Source of the DNA: Cystobasidium ongulense
Lineage: Eukaryota > Basidiomycota > Cystobasidiomycetes > Cystobasidiales > Cystobasidiaceae
NCBI GenBank assembly: GCA_022835595.1
Contig: BQUP01000001.1
Location: forward strand, 62,001 to 126,000
Direction of reading: 5' to 3'
Length of the DNA: 64,000 nt
The notes under the pieces were generated by a model that worked only from the letters and a program-made list of their open reading frames with translations, was not told the DNA's origin and did not search any database. Positions 22,615 to 33,632 of this stretch are shown here, in pieces. The position numbers and the translations under genes were made by a program. Position 1 is the stretch's first letter. Every line of letters begins with the position of its first letter.

Positions 22615-24060
22615 TCATCGACCTCTCGTCCTCACGAGGGCACCACTCACACCGCTCGTCTGTAGTAAAGACGGAACAGGATGTCTCGAAGAGCTACGTG
22701 TATGTGTAGACGGCGGTGGATTTGGTCGGCCAGTCGAGCGAGAAGGCCGTGCAGACGCTGAACCAGCTGAACGGAATGACGACGAGTACGCGGCTGCTCG
22801 ACCAGCTGAATGGGCTGATGACGAAGACGCTGTAGTAACCGGATTGTAGTTTGTTATCGAGATAGGCACGGGTCGATAAGCTCTACGAGCCGGTCTGAAA
22901 CGACGGCGTTGATTGTTGCGTGTCTGATTTGAGAAGACCTGCTTGAGCGGTATATTGACGTCGATATAGTTGGCGGAATTACCACTTTGCTGCATTCCAC
23001 CTCCCGCAAGTCCACTACCGCCTCCACCGCCAAGGACGATAGGAGAGCCAGCACCATTCATCCATCCACCACTGTTGTTACCCCATCCTCCTCCCGTGTT
23101 GCCCCAGCCTCCTCCCCAGGGGGGTCCGCCACCGGCGAAGGAACCAAATCCACCCATGCCGCTCATGCCAGCGGCCATTCCACCGGAATAATAACCGCCC
23201 CCTTGATTTCCACCTGCGAAGCCATTGAAGCCCCAACATTGTCTAGGATTCGGGTTACCTGATTTCTTCATCTCTGCATACTCGGCTTCACTCAATTCTG
23301 GTAGACCAAACGCGCGCCGGACTCTGTTGCCAGCTAATCTGTCTTCTTCGGCTTCCTTTGCTTCTTCCTCCTTTTTCACATCTTCTGGAGATTTGGCTGT
23401 CAATGTAAGGTGGAAAACAAAAGGTCAGATGAGCAAGGATCAGCTGTGTTCCAAATCGTGTGATGCTTGGTGCGAAAATGGATCTCACCTCCAGGCTTCA
23501 CGCTACATGGAATCAGCGTGACGACGAAGAGCAGCAGTACGATGACGACGGTTACAAGAGTCGATATGCCTACGCCCTTTAGAGCTTCACAATTCGCAAT
23601 TGCTCTTGGTGAACAAATCGTTAATGCCGAGAGATTGTTTGTAGTTTTGCGTTTATATAGCCAGCCTCGGAACGCGAAGCTGCAAGGACTGATCAGTATC
23701 ACTCTTCAAAGTTGCACAGGCGCAGATGCTACCGCATTCGATTTAAGGGCTCACATGGCACCAGGTGGTATCCACAGTATTGCTATGATTGCCTCGACAA
23801 CTGCCAATTTTTTCATGTGACTTCTCTTCGCTTGCAATCGACTGTGTACAGGGGCAAAAACCAGCATCAGCATTGACATTGCTTTCTGGATGCTACAAGA
23901 CATTTACTCACGCTTTCTGCAGGCGTTCGGAGGAAAACGACCACAACCTCGTCTTTGCAGGATGTCTCGAATCGACAAAGGTCCAGGCTACGTATAAGAA
24001 CGCCAGGCCTGCTGTAAGAGCACCCAACACTCGAACATATTGCGCTGTATCTATTAACAT
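22615..24060 (-). CDS. MARVEL-like multi-pass membrane protein with Gly-rich tail
   Basis: Unnamed protein, function unknown. Exons 24060-23912, 23841-23755, 23679-23489 and 23396-22615 encode 402 residues. Three or four hydrophobic segments are visible: YVRVLGALTAGLAFLYVAWT, LAVVEAIIAILWIPPGAIFA and VGISTLVTVVIVLLLFVVTL. The spacing and the Cys-containing loop (ICSPRAIANCEALKG) resemble fungal MARVEL-type proteins, but this is inference. The cytosolic tail begins with a charged stretch (KSPEDVKKEEEAKEAEEDRL), then RRAFGLPELSEAEYAEMKKS, PRQCWGFNGF and a Gly/Trp/Met-rich region, ending Ser/Arg-rich. The start was set at the first ATG in frame with the first membrane span; an upstream ATG-containing stretch (24100-24180) could not be joined in phase. 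Its 3' end lies 186 bp from MRE11, convergent. Confidence 0.6.
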
Positions 24061-25599
24061 GCGCCTGATTTAGCGCGCCTTGTTGTCTATACTGAGGTCA
24101 TTTTGACTCACAGAAGGTATCATTCTGGCTTTTTGGAGTTTTCGGATTGTCGTCGAAGGCTTGGCAGTAGGCATTTGCATACTAGTGTTGTGTGATCAGC
24201 TATGGCTGGGTTGTATCAAAAGGGTTTTCTTACAGCAGCAGATGTTATGCCAGAGCCGACCAAGAGCAATCCTATGATGCGTCGCGCTCAGACCATTGTC
24301 CCTACAAAGGAAGCTTTCGATGCTCACCTCCCAGCCAAGTCGCGACACTGCTGTCACCTCCAATGCCCATATTACTTACAGTCAGCCAGGTGCTTGCTCA
24401 TCGTTGGTTCAAAGCCAACTCTCGTGGCCTACAGCGGATGTAAAATCTTTCAGGTAGGCAGACTCTATACGCATGCGGGCAATATGCACAGCCCAGATTG
24501 GCTATGAAAACGAAATGGGAGAATTTTCGCTTGTACGACAAGAATTGCATCATATCGGAATCCGATTAGTGTCGTATAGACTGGCTTATCGAGATTGACC
24601 TTGTGCGCGTATATGTACCCTCAGCCAACCAACCTTGTCACTGTCGCTCGCAGGTCAGTCACTGGACCAGGTCTTCGGGCAGCGTTGGCAGCAAGCAAAG
24701 CGTGCGCAGCAGATCACACCTTGTCTTGGCCATGAGGGATAGCGAACGTATTGCGTCAAGGGCTTTCTTTGGAAGGCGGTCGCAAGTTGGGTAACAGCAG
24801 CCGGCTTCTGTCTTCGATGGCCTGCTCTCACGATAACTCTGGCTATTCCCGAGGAGAGAGGCACATGCGACGCTTGCCATGCGGTGCACAGGTCCCTGTT
24901 GCTACTGCGCCAGTGCTGTTCTGAATTGAGCATCAAGAAGGTTCACGAGCAAGGTGCAAGAGCGGTCAACATCGTCAAGTTTGCTGGGGGGCAGGGAAGC
25001 AGACCAAGATTAAGATAAACGTTGGCGCTTGTAACTGCTACACGCGAAGCACACGCATCAGCCGGCATGGCTTATTTGCAAGTCTGACTCAGTCCTGCAG
25101 CAGCAATGGTTGTTGTGACCTGCGCTTCTGGCTTGTATCCACACTCCATCCACAAGTCAGCCAACATCAACGACCAGTGTGTGTGGTATACGACCCGCAC
25201 AGCAAGCAAGGTAGATTCCATGTAAACAAAGATATGAGAACAGTAGTGCAAAGGACTGGACTATGCTACGAAATCATCGATGCTCGCCATGCCGTTCGAG
25301 CTGGCCCATCTTCCGCATTATTCTAGGGCAACCACCGTATGTCCGCATGCTGACGCGAGAGACAAATTATCCCCTTTAATTGTTTGACGAGGCGTAAGAT
25401 GCGTCTCGTCAGTCGTGTCTGTGCTGTCAGGCAATGCGGCCTCTGTCTGATGCGTCAGCATACGTGGCGAACAGAAGCACCTGACTGACACTCGTCCGGC
25501 TAGCTTGCTTGAATTGACATCGAAAGGGATACAAGAACTACGTGCTTGGGATTCTCCTGATCTACGGACACGGTGTTATAGAGCCAGTCAGCCCGGGCA
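24061..25599. other. Divergent intergenic region, 1.5 kb
   Basis: Separates the MARVEL-like gene from the unidentified gene at 25600. Open frames on both strands overlap and show no family resemblance. Around 25380-25470 there are several GCGTC/GACGC-type words, too short to call. I see nothing else. Confidence 0.5.
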
Positions 25600-27006
25600 A
25601 TGGCCGATAATCGAGCAACTCCGTCATCGCAGGGAGGAAGAACTTACCTAGAGTCACCCAGGCCCATCTTTAGGCCAGCCAGCAGAGCGCCGCGCGCTTC
25701 CGTGCCGCCAACACAATGGAATGAAGCAGACTCGACTGCGCGCAGTCCACCACCAGCAGGCATACAAGAAGGTCGCAGGAGTGTACAATTTCGCATGCCT
25801 CTGTATGTCCCGGAAGGGGGGCCTTATCTGGTACAGCCCAGTCGAGCCTTGCCAGCCGATGACGATCTACAAGGCCCATCAGTGATTCCAAACCTGCCTA
25901 CTGTTCGCGTCGAGCAGCTTTTGACCGACGAGCAGCGCAGTCTTTACGTCGAGCCTGCTCTCCGGTACGTAAACCGAACTATGAGCAAAGCGTCACCGCA
26001 CCTGCTGATTGATCTTTGCTCCGGACCCAGGCGCCACAAGTACGGAGGTGCTACGCCCCGTGCCGACCCTGACCTCGCAAGCGTGGCGGAGCTCCTATCA
26101 CGTCTTCCAGGTCAGTCAGAGCATCACCTCCGCACTGAATATATCAACGCTCTACTCTCGTGATGCGTTACATTCAGAAGCTAGCTATAGAACGATAATA
26201 CTGACATCCTTTGGGTAGCCGACTTAAGACCAGCGGCAGAAAAGAGGTTTTTTGAACAGTCAGAGGCTGATAACAGAGCGAGGCAGTCTGCGCCGCCCGC
26301 TGTACGCCTTGAAGAACTAGAAACGTTGAGAAGAGCACACCTGGAAGCAGCTGATGCAATAACTATCAGAAACGACAAGGATGGGGGAAGCATTTACAAC
26401 AGCAGGGAGGGATTACAAGCTCTTCCATCACCAGATCAGCACATCGACAGGATCAGAGAGGGACGACGAGCTCTTCCATTACCAAATCAGCGATATCAGG
26501 CATTGGGCGGGAAAACCGAGGTTGAGTTCGTAGACGACCTGATACAACGTCGACACAAGATTGAACCTGACAAAGCTGCAGAGGACGCTCGCAGCAAACA
26601 GAATGTTCCTGCGCTTCCACATCCGCCCCCTCAATCTCGTGAACGTGGCAGGAAGGCAGCAGATACAACGTTCGGCCATTCTAACACGTGTCCGCCGCCA
26701 CCTTCTTCAGGAGCCGGCATCCGGCCTTGGCAGCCCCAAGATACGCACCCGCGGAGCATACGTCCAGAATCGAGTATTACCACCAAGGCACAATCGACCA
26801 CCACAGCTGGTACAAGTCTCGCGGTAATGCGGTCAGATTCGGATGTCGTGGCAGCGCAGCCAAAGCCGGTCAAGGCTATGGCTACCTCCGACGTTCCGCG
26901 ACAGCCACGGCAGCCTGACGCCGCCAAACCAGCACCGCAGCATGACTACCTCTACGACATAGACCGAGCCCACGCGTCCAAGAGGTTTTGCTTCTGTTGC
27001 GGATAG
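25600..27006 (+). CDS. Unidentified, largely disordered protein with Cys-rich C-terminus
   Basis: Not recognised. Two exons (25600-26110 and 26219-27006, intron 108 nt) join in phase to 432 residues. Composition is Pro/Arg/Ala/Ser-rich and mostly disordered. The best ordered stretches are TVRVEQLLTDEQRSLYVEPA, ASVAELLSRLPADLRPAAEK and RLEELETLRRAHLEAADAI, which could be helical. A short tandem repeat is present: SREGLQALPSPDQHIDRI followed by REGRRALPLPNQRYQAL. The protein ends YDIDRAHASKRFCFCCG, a basic then Cys-rich tail that could be acylated or bind metal; it is not a CaaX box. The second frame continues well past the junction and stops just after the Cys cluster. Codon use resembles PRI2 downstream, suggesting a real gene. 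It lies tandem with PRI2. Confidence 0.6.
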
Positions 27007-27469
27007 CTTTCTTTTCTCAAACCTTTATTCTGATGCTATCCTGGACATTTTAGAAGCTACTAGACGTTGAGTAATGTATATTTGGTAGAAGTAATTTAAT
27101 ATTCCGTAGACTTGTCAGTACACTTCTGTTGACCTTTGTTATTGGATCTCGTGTAGGGCTGCTTAGATGTGTATTCTCTTTCATGCAAATCTCTTTGGGC
27201 GTGGGCGTCCGTTACTCTTCTCACTTGTAGGACGGTTTCTAGTCTAGAGTACTGTGCCAACCTGGTACAAGGAAGTATGGCAATGATCTGGCCTGTAGCA
27301 ATAGCAGCACTCCTTCGTCCACAGTAATAATGTTTGTATTGGTGGCGATGGAGGTCGCGTCTCTTTACGCGACGACCAAGTGGACGGCCGGTTGACTTCT
27401 TGCGAATTGACAGGCAGCACGAGCACCGAAGGCAGCAAGCAGCGAGGAAGAAGGGTTAGCCAGGGCAGC
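27007..27469. other. Intergenic region before PRI2
   Basis: 463 bp between tandem genes, holding the 3' end of the unidentified gene and the PRI2 promoter. The PRI2 reading frame is open upstream to about 27380 but has no ATG before 27470. Nothing else seen. Confidence 0.55.
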
Positions 27470-29331
27470 ATGTTTCGCACCTCGAGCGGCGCGGGCGCAC
27501 GCGGCGAAGTTGCACGCCATCCACTCAAAGGTGGTCTGCAAGCGAAGAGCGGACCATCAGAGCGGTATCCATTCAGGCTCAATTTCTACATGCGACCGCC
27601 GCTGGAAGAGGTTACAATTGAAGAGTTCGAAGGATGGGCGTTGGACAGACTCCGGGGTAGGCCTTTCTGAGTCTGCTTGTCTCGAGGCCGCCTCGTCCTG
27701 ACTCTCTTTACGACGATAAACAGTCCTTGCAGACATTGAAGCCCTCTTGACGCGTGGAAAACCGCCCGACGACGTTGCCAAGGTCCTAGCTCCTCGCTTG
27801 AAGCAGTATCTTCCTCTATCCAGCAATACCGCTGTCAACATCGACCTCGACAAGGAGCGCAGGAAGGATCACATTGGACATTTTGTGCTTCGATTGGCAT
27901 TCTGCCGCACGTACGTGGCGAGAGGGACCCTTCTGATACATCCCCTAGCCAGTCCAGCTGATCTCTGTTGCCTCGCCTACAGGCAAGAGCTACGTACACG
28001 GTTCATCAAAGCAGAAGCTGCGCTATTCCGAATACGCTTCGACACAGACTCGCCTGACGAGAGACAGCGTTTCCTAGAAAGCTTGAACTTTGACTGGCAG
28101 CCGGTAAGTGCAGATTGAGATATAGTATGCTTATCTCAAGGCAGTCAGCTAATGCGTCACCAACAACTCCAAGGTTCCGACAGACCAAAAGAATGCTCTG
28201 CGAGAACAGCTGCTATCAGCAGCACCCTATCTCACCAAGAACTTCGAAACAGAGTCATACTATCGCGTACACTGGACGAAAGTCAGCGATTTGGTCGAGA
28301 AAAGACGCGTCTATTTGGAAAAGGGCATGGCATACGTGCCTGTCTCACAGCAAATCAGTCTGGTATTGGCAGAATTCTCGCGGCGGCTCGACACGGCACT
28401 TGAGGTAGGTCTTGCAAACGCACTCCAGGGCTGTATAGACCAGGCTGATGAATACAACAGGCCACCGCACGAGCCCTACCGAGGTTAGATGAGGATGATC
28501 GCCTCATGCCTGTTCTAGACCACTTGTCCATGGGCTTCATGGCGGGTATTTCGTCCGAATACAACTACAGCGGAGAGACCGGGAACGGCGAGCATATCAC
28601 CGCTGGCATGGTCAACGACCTTGTAACACAACATGCACCAGCTTGCATGCGAAATCTTAACACTACACTGCGCACGCAGAAGCATCTGAAGCACTTTGGC
28701 AGACAGCAATACAACCTCTTCTTGAAAGGCATTGGCTTGTCTGTTGAGGAAGCTCTCATATTCTGGCGAAAAGGCTTTGCGAACATTACCGATGACAAAT
28801 TCAACAAAGAGTACAGGTACAACATCCGTCACGGCTATGGTCTTGAGGGTGGGCGGAAGAATTACGCCCCGAAGGAGTGAGCGATAGACGACAAGCACAA
28901 ATGCGATTTTGCTGACATATTACAATTGCAGCTGTCATCGTATCTTAACCCAAGACACTCCTGGCACACAAGACTCGCATGGATGCCCATACAGACATTT
29001 CGGTGTGCAAGCGCTTCAAAGCTTGCTTCTTTCCAGCTATGGCATTTCGGACCCAGCGCAAGTAAAGGAGATCCTGGATGCCACCAAATCACAGCACTAT
29101 CACGTTGCTTGCACGCGTGTTTTTGAGATTACGCATGCACGCAAACACGATATCAAGAAAGGCGACGGCCTAGGAAATGGGGAGAGCGTAAGCCACCCAA
29201 ACCGATATTTCGAGCGAAGTCGGGAGCTTGAGCGGATAGCGAATGGTGAAACGACTTCGGCAGCCAAGGCTGAGGGAGACTCACCAAAAAAGGAAGAAGG
29301 TGACGATTCGGCAATGATGACGGAAGCGTGA
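27470..29331 (+). CDS. PRI2: DNA primase large subunit
   Basis: Regulatory, iron-sulfur subunit of primase within the DNA polymerase alpha complex; starts RNA primers in nuclear replication. Exons 27470-27656, 27724-27910, 27983-28103, 28174-28404, 28461-28876, 28932-29331 give 513 residues. Motifs in order: YPFRLNFYMRPPLEEVTIEE, FVLRLAFCRTQELRTRFIKA, FRIRFDTDSPDERQRFLE, YYRVHWTKVSDLVEKRRVYL, PACMRNLNTTLR, GRQQYNLFLKGIGLSVEEAL, YNIRHGYGLEGGRKNYAPKD and CHRILTQDTP. The four [4Fe-4S] ligands appear as the Cys in PACMRNL, CHRILT, SHGCPYRHF and HVACTRVFEITH. The second intron (72 nt) is a multiple of three with no stop, so its retention would still give protein. Start is the first in-frame ATG. 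Ends 72 bp from the HNH gene, convergent. Confidence 0.95.
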
Positions 29332-29403
29332 CCTGGCTTTTTGTTCTTACTTGTACAACTCTGTTCCGCCACCTGTTGTCGTAATACTAGAGTTACTAAT
29401 CGG

Positions 29404-30192
29404 CTATCTCCGCTTTCTGCGATGAACGACTGTAGCCAGGACCTTGCGCTTTGCATTCCATTCTACAAATCGCACTATTTCAGGAACTTGGAGAAGCTTT
29501 TCTACTGTATTGTAATTTGCTGCTAATTCTCGAGTAGGTTTGGCTCGGTGAACCGCCGAATGGCAAGGTCGGCATAACATTGCCAGCCGCGAGCGACCTG
29601 ATGTGTGTGAAAGGATGTCTGTAAGTCATAGCGGGACGAGTATCTTTTAACATCCACTGTCCTCACATTCCTCGAGTGTGACCAGACCCCGTTTCACAAA
29701 TAGGTCGTGTTCGCTTCGAGGGATCAGGTGATGCTGTGTGAGGACTGCTGGACGCTCGCACAACTCGCACAAGCGGTCTATCACTTCGTTTGAACATTCG
29801 ACAACCGCTTTTGATGTTCTTTTCCGAATGTACAGGTCCAAGATCTCGTCGATGACGAGGGGAACATCCTGTGCCGAGATGTGAACCAGATCGACAAGGT
29901 GCGGACCTAGTATACTGGTGATGGGCATGGCTTCCAGCTCTTCCAAAGAACGCTCAGCACCTGTAGGTGCTTGAGGGGAGTCTTCGGTTGCAATCGCCGG
30001 GAGTTCTACATTGGACTGTACTATCTCGAAGACTAAGAAGTCTACGAGCTCTGATATACCATCTACCTCATTTGCTGCGTTGACAGAGGAGAGTAGAACC
30101 GAGGATATTGCTGAGCGGAGGCGGTCAGTTTTCATGCGTAGTGCACCTTGTTGCTGGAAGAAGGCCAACCCCGCCACAATATTAATGAGCAC
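29404..30192 (-). CDS. HNH-family nuclease-like protein with zinc-ribbon halves
   Basis: Belongs to a fungal HNH endonuclease family of unknown role. Exons 30192-29667 and 29618-29404 join in phase to 246 residues. The N-terminal two thirds are helical and acidic. The HNH core is split by the intron: LCELCERPAVLTQHHLIPRS (Cys142, Cys145, His154, His155) and EHDLF, then after the junction RLAMLCRPCHSAVHRAKP (Cys191, Cys194, His195, His199). The end, ELAANYNTVEKLLQVPEIVR followed by FVEWNAKRK, matches the usual family tail (YNTVELLLEHP-like, W.. K/R-rich). Cys pairs and HH suggest an intact metal site. The start is uncertain: ATG at residue 1 begins MLINIVAGLAFF and a second at residue 20 begins MKTDRLRSAIS. 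Convergent with PRI2; tandem with FAM72. Confidence 0.82.
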
Positions 30193-30922
30193 CAGTGGGT
30201 GGCGACCCGGCGATCACGCCTAATTGGCGTAGTTGGCGGATTATGCACCATCTGTCTACGTTACAATACTTTACATGTACATTATGCAGATTAAGACCTC
30301 TAAGACAACAAGCGAAAATTCTGGGGACGGAAAATCGGCAGTTTTAAGCTACAAGAACGTATGAAAAACGGTATATGTGACATGAGGCTTTTGTAATCGA
30401 CAGCGTTGGCGTAAGGGGTTATCAGAAACATGAAAGAGCGCGGAAAGAATGATACGCAATATTGGGTGGGAACCTTTAGTGTTATCGACCTAAGGTGGCC
30501 GTCGGAATAGCCCGAGCTCGCGGATCCGTTGAGAAAGACAATTCGCCAGCGGGAAGCAGATGATGCCAATATATAGTATCTCCAATAGACAGTATACGCC
30601 GCCCGGCATGCGCAGCAGGACGGGTTGTTGTCGGGGCTGTCATCCAGAGTCGGGTAGATGGTCGACTTATGGGAAGGAGAGCTTCTTTACTGTCGGCTTC
30701 GTGAGCGAGTTGGCCATTCGGAGTGTCTGGGCTCGAGGAGCGCTGTGAAGTAGAAGTCGCAGAGCTCCTTAATTGCAAGTACTCTCTCGCTATTCCGGGC
30801 TCCCCTGGCACAAATTTACGCTCCGCGAAGGTGACTTCATTATGACTGGTGTGACAGGAGCAAAGGAAGAGGCCGAGTATAAGTTTGCTTATTGTTAAAA
30901 ATATTAATAGATCTTCTGTAAC
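30193..30922. other. Intergenic region HNH/FAM72
   Basis: 730 bp between tandem minus-strand genes. A 109-codon minus-strand frame at 30482-30811 has an in-frame ATG but low-complexity content and no family match that I recognise; it might be an upstream exon or chance. Confidence 0.45.
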
Positions 30923-31629
30923 TCACTGAAACACATAACGATGTCCATTCGAGGCCCTTTGGCTATTGTTCCCGACGGTAGCAGTACATCGAGCACAAGG
31001 GACGACAATCTGGTCTGGTAAGAGCCCACATTCAGCTATTTTTTGAATGGACGAAGCTAGAGTGGAAACATACATCCTATGACGTTCCCACAGCAATAAC
31101 AACCTAAAGACTGTGTTAAACAGTCGCAAGTGCGCTCAATTTGCTCAAGTTCGGGCTCTGGTTGTTCATCGCAGCCCGAGTATAGCGCACCGCAACTTGA
31201 AGGACAAGCGTCGGTCGAAAAAAGCGTGATATGGGGTCGGAGTAACAGTACGGCTCGCATGCCTCGATCTGAAACGAAATTGTCGCAGTGTGCGCACCGC
31301 AATGCATAGACTCGATGTTGTGGCTGAACAGCTGGGGACGGGGCTCGTGTGTGCTGGGGCGGCAATTCTCCCGAGTGAACAACTCGCCCTGATTGTGCGC
31401 GCATGCTGCTTTCACGGGCATGGGTTTGCCATGTTGCATTATAGGGACGTGTTTGTGCCAGGTAGGAAGCAACGAGTCGATTATGTCTGAGTTCCTCTGT
31501 CGCAGAATCGACTTCATACGTCTGCGTACTGTGTTGATGCGACTGAAAGGGGGTGTAGGGCCTTTCAGGGTATGGTGGAGGCGACTCTGATGAACGTGAA
31601 GGCGCGTTGACCATATTGATGGAATTCAA
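30923..31629 (-). CDS. FAM72-family zinc-binding protein
   Basis: Homologue of animal FAM72, whose human member binds the uracil-DNA glycosylase UNG2. Exons 31629-31074 and 31014-30923 encode 215 residues. About 105 disordered Pro/Ser/Gln-rich residues precede the conserved domain: RVYALRCAHCDNFVSDRGMR, AVLLLRPHITLFSTDACP, then CDCLTQSLGCYCCGNVIGYQ, IVVPCARC and NGHRYVF. FAM72 shares CxxC, RGMKAVLL, LFSTD, CxCxLxxxxCLxCGNIVGYH, VPCxxC and NGHxWMF in this order and spacing. Zinc ligands are thus all present. The exon junction restores GYQIVVPC exactly; reading through instead gives an unrelated tail. Role in fungi is not known to me; a nuclear repair link is inference from the animal protein. 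Tandem with the HNH gene. Confidence 0.85.
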
Positions 31630-33632
31630 AATCTTCCTGCTCTTCCTTCTATATTTGCTGGCTCAAGAAAACGGGCTGCTTGGAATAGCAGCAAGCTGAC
31701 TGCTTAATTGGCGAATGTGCTTCCTAAAGATTCTCTGCTTGCCAGCCGGTCAGATGCAAGACCTGGAGGTGCTTCAGCTGGACTGGTGCATGGGCTGCGC
31801 TCTCGATAGAATTGGGCTGTGCTTGTGTTCTACCCAGTTTCTTTGTCTAGGTCTTGTTGTCTTGCAACTCGAAACGAAGAAGGCAGAATAGTCTAAGGAA
31901 TGGTTTGATGTATACCAATTATCTTCGGCAATAGTGGTAATGAGGCGGTGGCGTCGTTTGTCGTTTCGTAACAGACTTGTGGGTGATTAAATGAGTGTTG
32001 CGTGTACCGATGACAGTAAAGTTGCTGCACAATGCCTGCTGTTCTTTGGGAGTTAAGCTTGAACTAAGTTTGCAGTGCTGAAGGAAGTTGTGACGAAGAA
32101 GACCGATTGGATTGGAATGGATCAATGCACATAAGGCGTGCGGGCCGCCTATGCCTGAACGGGTTGGAACAAGCTAATCACAGGAGGATGCAAATGTTTG
32201 TTAGAACGCAGTGGAGCGTTATTACTGAACGGAAGGATAAACGTCTGCGCTCTCATAATGCAATGTAATGCAAGCAAAGCCGGTCCGGTCAGTTCACTAA
32301 CATGCTTTTCTCGCAGTTGGGCTTGCTAATATATAACGCTTTTGAATGATATTGAAAGCTTCCTCGATGGCAGTGTTTTGACTTTTCACTTCCGTTCAGG
32401 TGAGCGTGTGATAAAGCCAGAATCTCTTGCATATTGCTCCCTTGCTGCTTCGGCCACATATATTGTATCCCTGACGGGTAGTATGGTATTGCTAGTTAGG
32501 GGAGTCGCTAAAGCGGGATGGGTGCAAACGGGAACCGAGGGGGTGACGTTGTCTTCAATGCTGTTCCATATCGAGGTATATAAAACAGGCCAAAGGGTCC
32601 CCAAACCCGGCAGCAGCTCGCAATGAATCGATCGCAGCCAGTCGTCGGAAGCAAAGAGGCGAGCCCGAGGTCGACGAGAGCTTCTCTTCACTTTTACTCA
32701 GTATGCGACGGGACACTTGCAAGTGCGATGCCACATACGTACAGACTATCGCTCGAGAATAGTTGACGGACCGTCTCAAGCTTACGGGCAGATTGAACCC
32801 TCACTCGCAAATCTTTTCAGTCTTAAGCGAGCGGTGGCATCGGCTTTCTGTGGCGGCTCTACACTAAGGGAAGCGTAGGAGAACAACAATATCATAGCTT
32901 CCACCGATCTCGTCTGGACGGGCAACCAGATGAAGCAAGTGCAGTACATGCGTGTGCGTGGGCTAGTCTCACATGGGACGACACTGATTCTGGAGCAGGC
33001 TCGACTGCCACGCTGAAAAGAAGAATTAGGTCTTGATGTCAGCTTCATGCAGAGAAGACCTGCTAACTGTCACGCTACATCAGGAGGTTTATCGTGCTAG
33101 GCGACATGTCCAGACCAGACCGAGTTTTGAAGCTGATATCAGATCTCTCGTACATCGGCAGTAGATATAGGGAATACTAGCTGGAATGAATGTGAAGAAC
33201 ATGTCAGCACCCAGCGCCTTGTATACTGCACGAACCATGATATCGACCAGTGCTAATAAGATCGAGTTGTCCAGGGGTTTTGTGCGATGTACTTTCGAGA
33301 CTATTCAGCATCATTGTTTGAGGTTAGCTTATCTGCAGTGGGTCGAGATATTGCAGGCGCAGTGAAGTGATAATTTGGCGTGAGTTTTTCTGTGAATGAT
33401 GCACTACTACCAAATTTGCGAGTCGATAGCCACCTCTGACCGATAACCTACTTGAGAGACAGCAGTCGACCGAAATACATATATTGACCAAATCATGATA
33501 GGGCGGAAAGAACGTGACCGGCTGGAACGGCGGAGTAAGGGCACCTTTTGCAATGAGATCGCCACGAAGATATGAGTATTGATAGCCGAGAGCATACAGG
33601 TGCGCACACACTTCCGTGAACAATCAATGCAT

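Noticed and set aside
24100-24180. Upstream coding exon for the MARVEL-like gene (minus strand, begins MQMPTAKPS)
   Set aside because: Its GTGAGT donor leaves phase 0, which puts the next exon in a frame without the membrane span.
28882-29126. Overlapping plus- and minus-strand frames near the last PRI2 intron
   Set aside because: They lack primase motifs and overlap the last PRI2 exon, whose frame carries the iron-sulfur ligands.
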